From NCBI RefSeq assembly GCF_924101635.2, contig NZ_CAKMAA020000092.1, positions 1-48,401 on the forward strand: a stretch of DNA of 48,401 nucleotides. The letters run 5' to 3'. This document shows, piece by piece, positions 1 through 6,952 of the stretch. The notes below the pieces were generated by a model. That model was not told where the DNA came from, did not search any database, and worked only from the letters and a program-made list of their open reading frames with translations. Position 1 is the stretch's first letter; each line of letters begins with the position of its first letter. The position numbers were made by a program, and so were the translations under genes. Source of the DNA: Candidatus Nitrotoga sp. HW29 (GTDB lineage: Bacteria > Pseudomonadota > Gammaproteobacteria > Burkholderiales > Gallionellaceae).

Positions 1-53
1 ATGCGCTATACCAAGCCAGCATCAGTTGTTGCACTTCGAACTTGAATCCGCCA
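1..53 (+). repeat. Insertion-sequence end, copy A of a 53-base inverted pair
   Basis: These 53 bases recur in reverse complement at 9825-9877 with a single mismatch. The inner core, gttgcacttcga followed by a ttgaatccgcc-like tip, also resembles the end next to an IS3-type transposase fragment at 28253-28278. I infer the right end of an insertion sequence whose body lies left of the window, with its outer tip pointing to higher coordinates. Confidence 0.65.
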
Positions 54-316
54 AATTCACTTTGTTGTCGCAGCAATTGGAAGCTCAAAATTTTTTCTTC
101 GAGCCTAGAAAAAGCCATTCAGGCGAAAACAATGACGCAAACCACATGAATCCGATTTCCCCGAGGCCTTACTTCTATCGTTTAGGACTGAAGCCGCTTA
201 TCGATACGATGCGGCTATTACAGTGTGCTCAATGAACCTCCATATGTGGAACCGCGTCCGGTGATGTGGGAATGGCGGTAATGATCCCGCCTCCCGATAT
301 CGCTGCCAGATAAATA
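54..316. other. Non-coding spacer between IS end and ABC permease
   Basis: No convincing gene is visible. Short open frames here have no recognisable family. One plus-strand frame ends with NEPPYVEPRPVMWEWR and a stop near 292; it could be the tail of a gene cut by the mobile element, but this is only a possibility. No clear promoter or Shine-Dalgarno stands before the permease start at 317. Confidence 0.4.
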
Positions 317-1282
317 ATGTCCCCACGAGTCCTTTTCCTTCTGTTGCTATGCGCAGTCCCGCTGAGCCTAAGTTTTGGCCTGATGAACGGCTCATTGCCA
401 CTTGCACCGATTGAGGTGTGGTACGCTTTGCTGGGTAATAACGAGGACACTGCAACAGAGGTATTGTGGCAGTTGCGCTTGCCACGTGTATTGGCGGCAT
501 TTGTCTGTGGCGGGCTGTTAGCTTTGTCCGGTGTGCTGTTGCAGGCACTCCTGCGTAATCCACTGGCAGATCCTTATATCCTCGGTATTTCCGGCGGTGC
601 GGCGGTGGGCGCGCTGGCTGCTATGTTGCTTGGCGCCGGTTTGGCTACCACGCAGTTATCGTCGTTTACGGGGGCATTGCTGGCTACAGTCGCGGTATTC
701 GGTTTGGGTTTTCAACACGGCGAACGAAATATCTACCGCTTGCTGCTTACCGGCGTGGTGCTCTCTGCCGGTTGCGGTGCACTGGTCAGCCTGTTGCTGA
801 CATTAGCACAGGGTGAGCAGGTGAAGGGTATGTTGTTCTGGCTGATGGGGGATTTGTCGCATGCGCAAGGTTTGCCATTTGCCTGGTTTATGTTGCTGGC
901 AGTGGGATCGTGCGCCATAGTGTGGTCCGGTGGATTGGATGTGCTGGCGGGTGGGCTGGACAAGGCGGCGGCCCTCGGGGTGGCGGTTGGTCGTTGGCAG
1001 GCGGGATTGTATTTCGCCGCTGCCGTACTTACCGTGACGGCGCTGCAACTCGGCGGTAGCATCGGTTTCGTCGGTTTGATGATACCGCATGCCATTCGCC
1101 TCCTCGGTGTCAACGCACACCGCTGGCTCATCCCATTATCGACGTTATTGGGCGGTAGCTTTTTGGTGCTGGCCGATACTTTGGCACGCATGGTGTGGTC
1201 GCCGTTACAATTGCCTGTAGGCATATTCACCGCGCTGCTGGGTGTGCCGGTATTACTGTGGTTATTGAGCCGGCGGCGCTGA
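317..1282 (+). CDS. FecCD/BtuC-family ABC transporter permease
   Basis: This is a 321-residue, very hydrophobic inner-membrane protein of the BtuC/FecCD/FhuB family, which forms the channel for cobalamin, haem or ferric siderophores. Family hallmarks are the N-terminal LRLPRVLAAFVCGGLLALSG segment (about residues 55-75), the following QALLRNPLADPYILGISGGA stretch, and the late GFVGLMIPHAIRLL motif that contacts the ATPase. The length is typical, with about ten predicted helices. An in-frame stop at 311-313 fixes the start at or after 317. Its stop shares one base with the start of the ATPase gene, so the two are translationally coupled. No periplasmic binding protein or TonB receptor is in view; an insertion-sequence remnant occupies the upstream side. 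The substrate cannot be told from sequence; cobalamin or a siderophore is likely. Confidence 0.9.
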   Translation: MSPRVLFLLLLCAVPLSLSFGLMNGSLPLAPIEVWYALLGNNEDTATEVLWQLRLPRVLAAFVCGGLLALSGVLLQALLRNPLADPYILGISGGAAVGALAAMLLGAGLATTQLSSFTGALLATVAVFGLGFQHGERNIYRLLLTGVVLSAGCGALVSLLLTLAQGEQVKGMLFWLMGDLSHAQGLPFAWFMLLAVGSCAIVWSGGLDVLAGGLDKAAALGVAVGRWQAGLYFAAAVLTVTALQLGGSIGFVGLMIPHAIRLLGVNAHRWLIPLSTLLGGSFLVLADTLARMVWSPLQLPVGIFTALLGVPVLLWLLSRRR

Positions 1283-2052
1283 TGCAAGCATTTTTGGAGG
1301 CGCGTAAACTTACGGTAGCGATCGGCGCCAAAATGATATGCCACGAACTTGATTTGGTGGTTCGTCCCGGCGAGTGTTGGGGCGTGTTAGGACAAAATGG
1401 CGTGGGAAAAACTACCTTGCTCCGAACGCTGGCCGGTTTGCATATGCCACAGTCTGGCATGGTAAGTTGGAATGGTGTGGTGCTGACCGCTCAAACTCGG
1501 CGCAACCTCGCGCGGCATCTTGGGGTATTACTGCAAAATGAAGGCGGTGAATTTTGGGGGAGTGTACAGGAATATGTATTGCTGGGCCGCTTTCCCCATC
1601 GCGCTTCGTTGTTTGGTTATAGCGTACAGGATGAAGCGCTGGCGCAACAGGCTTTGGCACAGATGGAGTTGGAAGGACTGGCACAACAACCCTACAATAC
1701 TTTGTCAGGCGGTGAGCAACAGCGTGCCGCAATTGCCCAGACACTGGCGCAGCAGGTACAGTGTTATTTGTTGGATGAGCCATTACAGCATCTTGACTTG
1801 CGCCATCAGGCACAGACGATGCAAGTGTTCAGCCGGTTGAAGGAGCAAGGGTGTGCGCTTATGATGGTGCTGCATGACACCCTGTGGGCGCAACGCTGTT
1901 GCGATCATGTACTGATGCAGTTTGCTGACGGCCATGTGCTGCATGGTACAGCGCAAGAGTTGCTGACGCGCACACACTTGGAAGCGCTGTATCAGTGCTC
2001 GTTACGCGAGCTGTCCGTGGAGGGAGAACGCTGGTTTGTAGCGGGTGTATAA
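1282..2052 (+). CDS. ABC transporter ATP-binding protein (BtuD/FecE type)
   Basis: This is a 256-residue cytoplasmic ATPase that would power the preceding permease. It shows Walker A GQNGVGKT (37-44), signature LSGGEQQR (141-148), Walker B CYLLDEP (161-167) and the switch histidine in MMVLHD. The open frame runs further upstream, but the ATG at 1282 overlaps the permease stop by one base. It also puts the P-loop at the usual distance from the N-terminus, so I chose it. The gene is complete. The pair lacks an adjacent solute-binding partner, which must be encoded elsewhere if the transporter works. Family membership is certain; whether it serves vitamin B12, haem or a siderophore is inference. 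Confidence 0.9.
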   Translation: MQAFLEARKLTVAIGAKMICHELDLVVRPGECWGVLGQNGVGKTTLLRTLAGLHMPQSGMVSWNGVVLTAQTRRNLARHLGVLLQNEGGEFWGSVQEYVLLGRFPHRASLFGYSVQDEALAQQALAQMELEGLAQQPYNTLSGGEQQRAAIAQTLAQQVQCYLLDEPLQHLDLRHQAQTMQVFSRLKEQGCALMMVLHDTLWAQRCCDHVLMQFADGHVLHGTAQELLTRTHLEALYQCSLRELSVEGERWFVAGV

Positions 2053-2110
2053 TCCACGCTCCTAATTTTGTCGCAGTTTTGTTGCGGCATTTCTGTCACA
2101 GTAGAAAGTA

Positions 2111-3451
2111 ATGATAAAAAAGCTGTTCAAGCGCATATTCGGAAAATCTGTCCGCACCCGGATAGAAGGGAAATGTCACATCATCCCCTTTGATGTACAT
2201 GGCGTTAGCCGCGATGGCATTAGTCCCGCCGCGCGCAAAGTGACGGATGGTTTGCAGGCAGCGGGCTACACGGCTTTCGTTGTGGGCGGTGCAGTGCGCG
2301 ATTTACTACTCAACCGTCACCCTAAAGATTTTGATATTGCAACCGACGCCACGCCGGAAGAAGTGCGCCGCGTGTTTCGTCGCTCGCGCATCATCGGGCG
2401 GCGCTTCCGTTTGGTGCATGTATTGTTCGGCGAGGAAACGGTGGAGACGTCCACTTTTCGCCGCAAAATAGAGAGTAAAGAGGCAGAAACGGATGAACAT
2501 GGCCGGTTGTTGCGTGACAATGAGTTTGGCGATCAGGAGCAGGACGCGGCGCGGCGCGATTTTACCGCCAACGCGCTATTTTACGATCCGTCCAGTCAGG
2601 AAATCTACGATTATCACAATGGCTATGCCGACATCTGCGCCAATACCCTGCGCATGATCGGTGATCCGGCTGTGCGTTACCGTGAAGATCCCGTGCGCAT
2701 GCTGCGCGCGGTGCGCTTATCGGCCAAGCTGGGCATGACGCTGGAGGCAGCTACCGCAGCACCCATTGGAAAAATGAAAGATTTGCTGGGTAACGTGCCG
2801 CAGGCACGCCTGCTGGATGAGATGCTCAAGCTGCTGCTATCGGGCCATGCCTTGGAGTGCGTTAAAAAACTACGGTCTATGGATTTACACCATGGAATGT
2901 TACCAATGCTGGATGTAATATTGAAACAGCCTTTGGGCGAAAAGTTCGTCATGTTGGCTTTGCAGAATACCGATCAGCGTATTCGTGATGGAAAATCTGC
3001 ATCGCCCGCTTTCCTTTTTGCCGCGCTACTATGGCACGATGTACTGTCTGCCTGGAAAACGCATCAGGAAGCAGGCGAACGTCCAGTTACAGCACTCCAT
3101 GCAGCGATGGACGAGGTACTTGGCAGGCAGCAGGCGCAGATCGCCATTCCCCGCCGTTATGATGCAGTCATGAAGGATTTGTGGTTATTACAACCCCGTT
3201 TCGGGCAGCGTGGCGGGCAGCGGCCATTTCGCTTGCTGTCTCAACCGCACTTTCGCGCCGCTTATGATTTTTTGCTACTGCGCTGTGAAAGTGGCGAGGT
3301 AGATTCGCAACTCGGTTTGTGGTGGGATGAATTTCAGGATGCCAAGGACGAGCGTCGTGCCGAAATGCTATTACCTGACGAAGGGGTCAAGAAACGCCGT
3401 CGTCGCAAGAAATCGAATACAACAGCACAAACGGAATTGCCTGCCAAATGA
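2111..3451 (+). CDS. pcnB: Poly(A) polymerase I
   Basis: This 446-residue nucleotidyltransferase adds 3' poly(A) tails to RNA and so marks transcripts for decay. The class II polymerase head is clear: GGAVRD at 59-64 and the metal-binding pair in DFDIAT (D73, D75), then RRFRLVHV near 97-104 and the ARRDFTANAL substrate-binding motif. The C-terminal tail is strongly basic (KKRRRRKKS), as in PcnB and unlike most CCA-adding enzymes. Its place directly before folK and the pan genes is the standard proteobacterial order, which supports poly(A) polymerase over tRNA CCA-transferase. A gap of 139 bases separates it from folK. The ATG at 2111 follows an AGAAAGTA stretch that can serve as ribosome-binding site. 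Confidence 0.95.
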   Translation: MIKKLFKRIFGKSVRTRIEGKCHIIPFDVHGVSRDGISPAARKVTDGLQAAGYTAFVVGGAVRDLLLNRHPKDFDIATDATPEEVRRVFRRSRIIGRRFRLVHVLFGEETVETSTFRRKIESKEAETDEHGRLLRDNEFGDQEQDAARRDFTANALFYDPSSQEIYDYHNGYADICANTLRMIGDPAVRYREDPVRMLRAVRLSAKLGMTLEAATAAPIGKMKDLLGNVPQARLLDEMLKLLLSGHALECVKKLRSMDLHHGMLPMLDVILKQPLGEKFVMLALQNTDQRIRDGKSASPAFLFAALLWHDVLSAWKTHQEAGERPVTALHAAMDEVLGRQQAQIAIPRRYDAVMKDLWLLQPRFGQRGGQRPFRLLSQPHFRAAYDFLLLRCESGEVDSQLGLWWDEFQDAKDERRAEMLLPDEGVKKRRRRKKSNTTAQTELPAK

Positions 3452-3590
3452 TAAGTATCAAAGAAACCGTCATTTGCAGATGGGGAGTAAGCGATGCGCT
3501 GTCATTTCGTCTGCCTATTTTCGTTAAAATGCGATAGATATCGCTTCGCTGCCCACATCCTGCTGAAATCGCATAAGGCATATTTTAAGA

Positions 3591-4088
3591 ATGAATTCCA
3601 AGCATACGGCTTTCATTGGCTTGGGTAGTAACCTGAACGACCCATGCAAACAGTTAGTACACGCTTTGCGGGCATTAGCCGGTTTGCCACATATCCGGGT
3701 ATTGGCGAGCTCTTCGTTCTACCGCAGTGCGCCAATAGGTTATCTCGAGCAGCCGGATTTCATTAATGCGGTAGCGCAATTGGAAACGACATTGAGTCCA
3801 CGCGCCTTGCTGGATGCGCTTCTTGAACTGGAGCGCAAATGTGGTCGCACGCGGGAATTTCATAACGCACCGCGAACCCTGGATTTGGATGTGCTGTTAT
3901 ATGATGATTTGCGTCACCATGAGCACAGCCTGACTATTCCTCATCCGCAGATGCACCTGCGTGCATTTGTGTTGCGCCCCTTGCTGGAAATTGCGCCGGA
4001 TTGTGTTATTCCCGGTGTGGGTGCGGTGGCAGAAGTATTGTTAGGTTGTCAGCAACAGCAATTGGAGCGGGTTGCAGATGTTGTTTGA
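3591..4088 (+). CDS. folK: 2-amino-4-hydroxy-6-hydroxymethyldihydropteridine pyrophosphokinase
   Basis: This 165-residue enzyme transfers pyrophosphate from ATP to 6-hydroxymethyl-dihydropterin, the step before dihydropteroate synthesis in folate biosynthesis. Seen are the N-terminal FIGLGSNLND, the pterin-site segment ending RTLDLDVLLYDD with metal-binding aspartates, and the IPHPQMHLRAFVLRPL signature. The length is normal for the family. The end of the gene overlaps the start of the deoxynucleoside kinase by 11 bases, indicating co-transcription with dgk, panB and panC. The pcnB-folk-pan order is a well-known proteobacterial arrangement. Confidence 0.95.
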   Translation: MNSKHTAFIGLGSNLNDPCKQLVHALRALAGLPHIRVLASSSFYRSAPIGYLEQPDFINAVAQLETTLSPRALLDALLELERKCGRTREFHNAPRTLDLDVLLYDDLRHHEHSLTIPHPQMHLRAFVLRPLLEIAPDCVIPGVGAVAEVLLGCQQQQLERVADVV

Positions 4089-4719
4089 TAAATACCGGTA
4101 CGTAGTGGTCGAGGGACCAATCGGGGTGGGTAAGACTAGCCTGGCGCGCCGTCTTGCTGAACATTATGAAGCGACTGCGCTATTGGAAAAGCCTGAAGAA
4201 AACCCTTTTCTGGCACGATTTTATGAAAATCCTGAACGTCATGCGTTGTCTACTCAATTGTTCTTCTTGTTTCAACGTATTAACGAGGTGCGTGATTTGG
4301 CGCAAATGGATTTATTCCGCGCCAGCACCGTGGCGGATTATTTGTTTGACAAGGATGTGCTATTTGCCCGCTTGAATCTTAGTGACGATGAATTTGTGCT
4401 TTACCAGAACATCTACCATAACCTGGCACCGCAAGTACCTGCACCGGACTTGGTTATTTATCTGCAAGCTTCGCCGGAAGCCTTGGTCGAGCGCGTGCAC
4501 AGGCGTGCTGCACCTTACGAGCAGCAGATTGCTGATTCCTACCTAATGCGTCTGGCACAGGCTTATAGCGATTTTTTTTATCATTACGACACGGCACCAG
4601 TGTTTATTGTGAATAGCGAAAATTTGAATTTTGTGGAGAGTGATGAAGATTTCGCTTTTTTGATACAGCGTATCGAAGGGATGCGCGGGCAGCGTGAATT
4701 CTTTAGTAGAGGAGCATGA
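4078..4719 (+). CDS. Deoxyadenosine/deoxyguanosine kinase family protein
   Basis: This 213-residue kinase of the dNK/dGK family phosphorylates deoxynucleosides for nucleotide salvage. The P-loop [11 protein letters not shown] lies at 11-21. It is followed by the [12 protein letters not shown] and TQLFFLFQR segments typical of the family and a [11 protein letters not shown] strand. A TTG at 4072 extends the frame by two codons, but GGAG at 4064-4067 is better spaced for the ATG at 4078, so I use that. The gene overlaps folK at its start and panB at its end (four bases, ATGA). A deoxynucleoside kinase inserted between folK and panB is common in betaproteobacteria. Exact base preference cannot be read from sequence. 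Confidence 0.9.
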   Translation: MLFDKYRYVVVEGPIGVGKTSLARRLAEHYEATALLEKPEENPFLARFYENPERHALSTQLFFLFQRINEVRDLAQMDLFRASTVADYLFDKDVLFARLNLSDDEFVLYQNIYHNLAPQVPAPDLVIYLQASPEALVERVHRRAAPYEQQIADSYLMRLAQAYSDFFYHYDTAPVFIVNSENLNFVESDEDFAFLIQRIEGMRGQREFFSRGA

Positions 4720-5510
4720 TGCGAACGACATTGACATCATTGCAGACATTGCGTGACAAAGGCGAAAAAATCGCTGTATTGACCTGTTACGACGCCAGCT
4801 TTGCGGCATTGCTCGAAGCAGGTGGAGTGAACGCGCTGCTGGTCGGCGATTCGCTCGGCATGGTATTACAAGGGCATGAAACGACCCTGCCGGTAACCTT
4901 GGATGAGATGGTTTATCACACAGCTTGCGTAGTACGTGGCTCAAAACAGGCATTCATAATCACCGATATGCCGTTTGGCACCTTTCAGGTTAGCCCGGAA
5001 AAAACATTTGAAAATGCCGCGCGCCTGATGGCGGCGGGCGCGCAGATGATTAAACTTGAAGGCGGTGCGGCGATGGCTGAGACTATTTCCTTCCTTACTG
5101 GGCGTGGCATTCCAGTATGTGCCCATATTGGGCTTACACCGCAGTCGGTGCATCAGATGGGTGGTTATCGAGTGCAGGGTAAGAATGATGCCGACGCGCA
5201 GCGTCTGTTGCAAGATGCGGTAATCGTCGAGCAAGCTGGAGCGGGATTGATGGTGTTGGAGGCCATGCCTGCGCTGCTGGCTGCGGAAATTACCGCCAAT
5301 GTTTCTATCCCTACCATAGGCATAGGCGCGGGGGCGGCTTGTTCCGGTCAAGTGCTGGTGTTGCATGACATGCTGGATATTTACCCAGGCAAAAAAGCAC
5401 GCTTTGTGAAAAATTATATGCAGGGCGCACAAGGTATTACCGATGGGGTGATGCGTTATGTGACCGAGGTGAAATCCGGTGCTTTTCCCGGGGTAGAGCA
5501 TAGCTTCTGA
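4716..5510 (+). CDS. panB: 3-methyl-2-oxobutanoate hydroxymethyltransferase
   Basis: This is a 264-residue TIM-barrel enzyme of pantothenate biosynthesis. It moves a hydroxymethyl group from 5,10-methylene-tetrahydrofolate to alpha-ketoisovalerate, giving ketopantoate. Diagnostic stretches are [10 protein letters not shown] near the N-terminus, [14 protein letters not shown] with the magnesium-binding Asp, the LEGG motif around 117-120, and [20 protein letters not shown] near 200. The length equals the typical enzyme. The start ATG overlaps the stop of the upstream kinase by four bases, and a GAGGAG ribosome-binding site sits just before it. panC follows after a 21-base gap, so both early steps of the pathway are in one operon. 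Confidence 0.97.
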   Translation: MMRTTLTSLQTLRDKGEKIAVLTCYDASFAALLEAGGVNALLVGDSLGMVLQGHETTLPVTLDEMVYHTACVVRGSKQAFIITDMPFGTFQVSPEKTFENAARLMAAGAQMIKLEGGAAMAETISFLTGRGIPVCAHIGLTPQSVHQMGGYRVQGKNDADAQRLLQDAVIVEQAGAGLMVLEAMPALLAAEITANVSIPTIGIGAGAACSGQVLVLHDMLDIYPGKKARFVKNYMQGAQGITDGVMRYVTEVKSGAFPGVEHSF

Positions 5511-5531
5511 AAAAATAATTAAGGGACATTG

Positions 5532-6368
5532 ATGCGGGTGATTCATACCATTGCCGAACTACGCGTGGGTTTGCGAGGGATAACGGGCATTGTCTTGGTG
5601 CCGACCATGGGCAATCTGCACCAAGGACACCTTGATCTGGTACGGATTGCGCGCCAGCACGGCCAGTTTGTGGTGGTAAGCATATTTGTCAATCCGCTAC
5701 AGTTTGGCATTAACGAAGATTATTCCAAATATCCGCGAACCTTGGAACAGGATTGCAAAGCGCTGGAACAGTGCGGGACAGATGTGGTCTTTGCACCAAG
5801 CGAACATGACTTATATCCGCAGCCGCAACAAGTAACAGTGGAGTTACCACCGGTCGCCAACGAGTTATGCGGTGCTTTCCGTCCCGGTCATTTTCGCGGC
5901 GCGGCGACGGTCGTGCTAAAACTGTTCAATATTGTACAGCCGTATATTGCGGTATTCGGCAAGAAGGATTACCAACAGTTGTATTTAATGCGCCAAATGA
6001 CGGCGCAATTGAATTTGCCGATAGAAATTATCGGCGGTGAAACTGTGCGTGCATCGGATGGCTTGGCGCTAAGTTCGCGCAACCAATATTTGAATGTTGC
6101 GGAGCGAACTGAAGCGGTTTTTTTATATCAAAACCTTGTGAGGACTCGCCAGGCTATTATGGATGGCGCGACGGATTTCTTGAAGTTGGAACGGCAAGTC
6201 ATGGAAGTGCTTGGCGCGCATGGTTGGCGGGTCGACTATGTGGCGATACGCAGTCAAGTCAACTTGGCCGAGCCCACCGCGGGCGAGTGCAGTCTGGTCA
6301 TATTGGCTGCGGCTTGGTTGGGGCAAACTCGACTTATCGATAATCTGGAGGTCTTAAGAGAAGGGTGA
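5532..6368 (+). CDS. panC: Pantothenate synthetase (pantoate--beta-alanine ligase)
   Basis: This 278-residue ATP-dependent ligase joins pantoate and beta-alanine through a pantoyl-adenylate. It carries the adenylate-forming PTMGNLHQGHL motif (HxGH-like) near residue 24, FVNPLQFG, the central GHFRGAATVV and FGKKDYQQL segments, and RASDGLALSSRN, which corresponds to the KMSKS-like region. A TTG at 5529 would add one residue. The AAGGGA at 5521-5526 suits the ATG at 5532, so I use that. The gene ends the pcnB-to-panC operon. panD, which makes its beta-alanine, follows 131 bases later. Confidence 0.97.
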   Translation: MRVIHTIAELRVGLRGITGIVLVPTMGNLHQGHLDLVRIARQHGQFVVVSIFVNPLQFGINEDYSKYPRTLEQDCKALEQCGTDVVFAPSEHDLYPQPQQVTVELPPVANELCGAFRPGHFRGAATVVLKLFNIVQPYIAVFGKKDYQQLYLMRQMTAQLNLPIEIIGGETVRASDGLALSSRNQYLNVAERTEAVFLYQNLVRTRQAIMDGATDFLKLERQVMEVLGAHGWRVDYVAIRSQVNLAEPTAGECSLVILAAAWLGQTRLIDNLEVLREG

Positions 6369-6438
6369 TCCGGGTGTGGCTATCAATTAAAAACTTTCTT
6401 GATGAAGCTTTTGGGTAAAACAGTACCGGGACGAAATT

Positions 6439-6466
6439 TTGATTTATAGAGGCGTCCTTATATAAT
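6439..6466 (+). promoter_or_regulatory. Probable sigma-70 promoter for panD
   Basis: TTGATT at 6439-6444 and a perfect TATAAT at 6461-6466 are separated by 16 bases. They lie in the spacer between panC and panD, about 34 bases before the panD start. Position and match suggest panD can be transcribed apart from panBC. This is a motif reading only. Confidence 0.5.
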
Positions 6467-6499
6467 GCTCACCCTTGTTCTCCCGTAGGGGGTAACGCA

Positions 6500-6880
6500 A
6501 TGCAAAGAACTATGCTCAAAGCCAAATTGCATCGAGTGCATGTGACGCATTCGGAATTGCATTATGAAGGCTCGTGTGCAATCGACGAAGATTTATTGGA
6601 TACCGCTGATATCCGTGAATACCAGCAGATCGATATTTATAATGTCACCAATGGTGAGCGTTTCACCACCTATGCCATCCGCGCACAACGCGGTTCTGGC
6701 GTCATTTCAGTGAATGGTGCAGCGGCACATAAGGCCAACCCAGGCGACATTTTAATCATCGCCACTTACGCAATGTATACCGAACTGGAATTGCAGAAAT
6801 TTCACCCCCAATTGGTGTATGTGGATGAGCGCAATCGTATCATTGCCCAACGTAATGAAATTTCAGTACAGGCAGCGTAG
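6500..6880 (+). CDS. panD: Aspartate 1-decarboxylase precursor
   Basis: This is a 126-residue pyruvoyl enzyme that makes beta-alanine from L-aspartate for pantothenate. The self-cleavage site lies in HYEGSCAID, between Gly24 and Ser25; Ser25 becomes the pyruvoyl group. The lysine in KLHRVHVTH, the YNVTNGERF strand and the VNGAAAH motif complete the active site. Length and cleavage position match the E. coli enzyme as I recall it. The start at 6500 follows a TAGGGGGTA ribosome-binding site. The proenzyme appears intact. panB, panC and panD together give the whole route to pantothenate except ketopantoate reductase. Confidence 0.97.
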   Translation: MQRTMLKAKLHRVHVTHSELHYEGSCAIDEDLLDTADIREYQQIDIYNVTNGERFTTYAIRAQRGSGVISVNGAAAHKANPGDILIIATYAMYTELELQKFHPQLVYVDERNRIIAQRNEISVQAA

Positions 6881-6952
6881 CACATTCTTTTTTTCTCCGG
6901 CCAGGAAGCTGCACTCCACTACCTGAACGCTTCAACCTCGGTATTCAGCATA

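Noticed and set aside
733-1344. 203-codon minus-strand frame opposite the permease
   Set aside because: It lies antisense to a certain transporter gene and has no family likeness.
4941-5546. 201-codon minus-strand frame opposite panB
   Set aside because: His-rich shadow frame without domain likeness.
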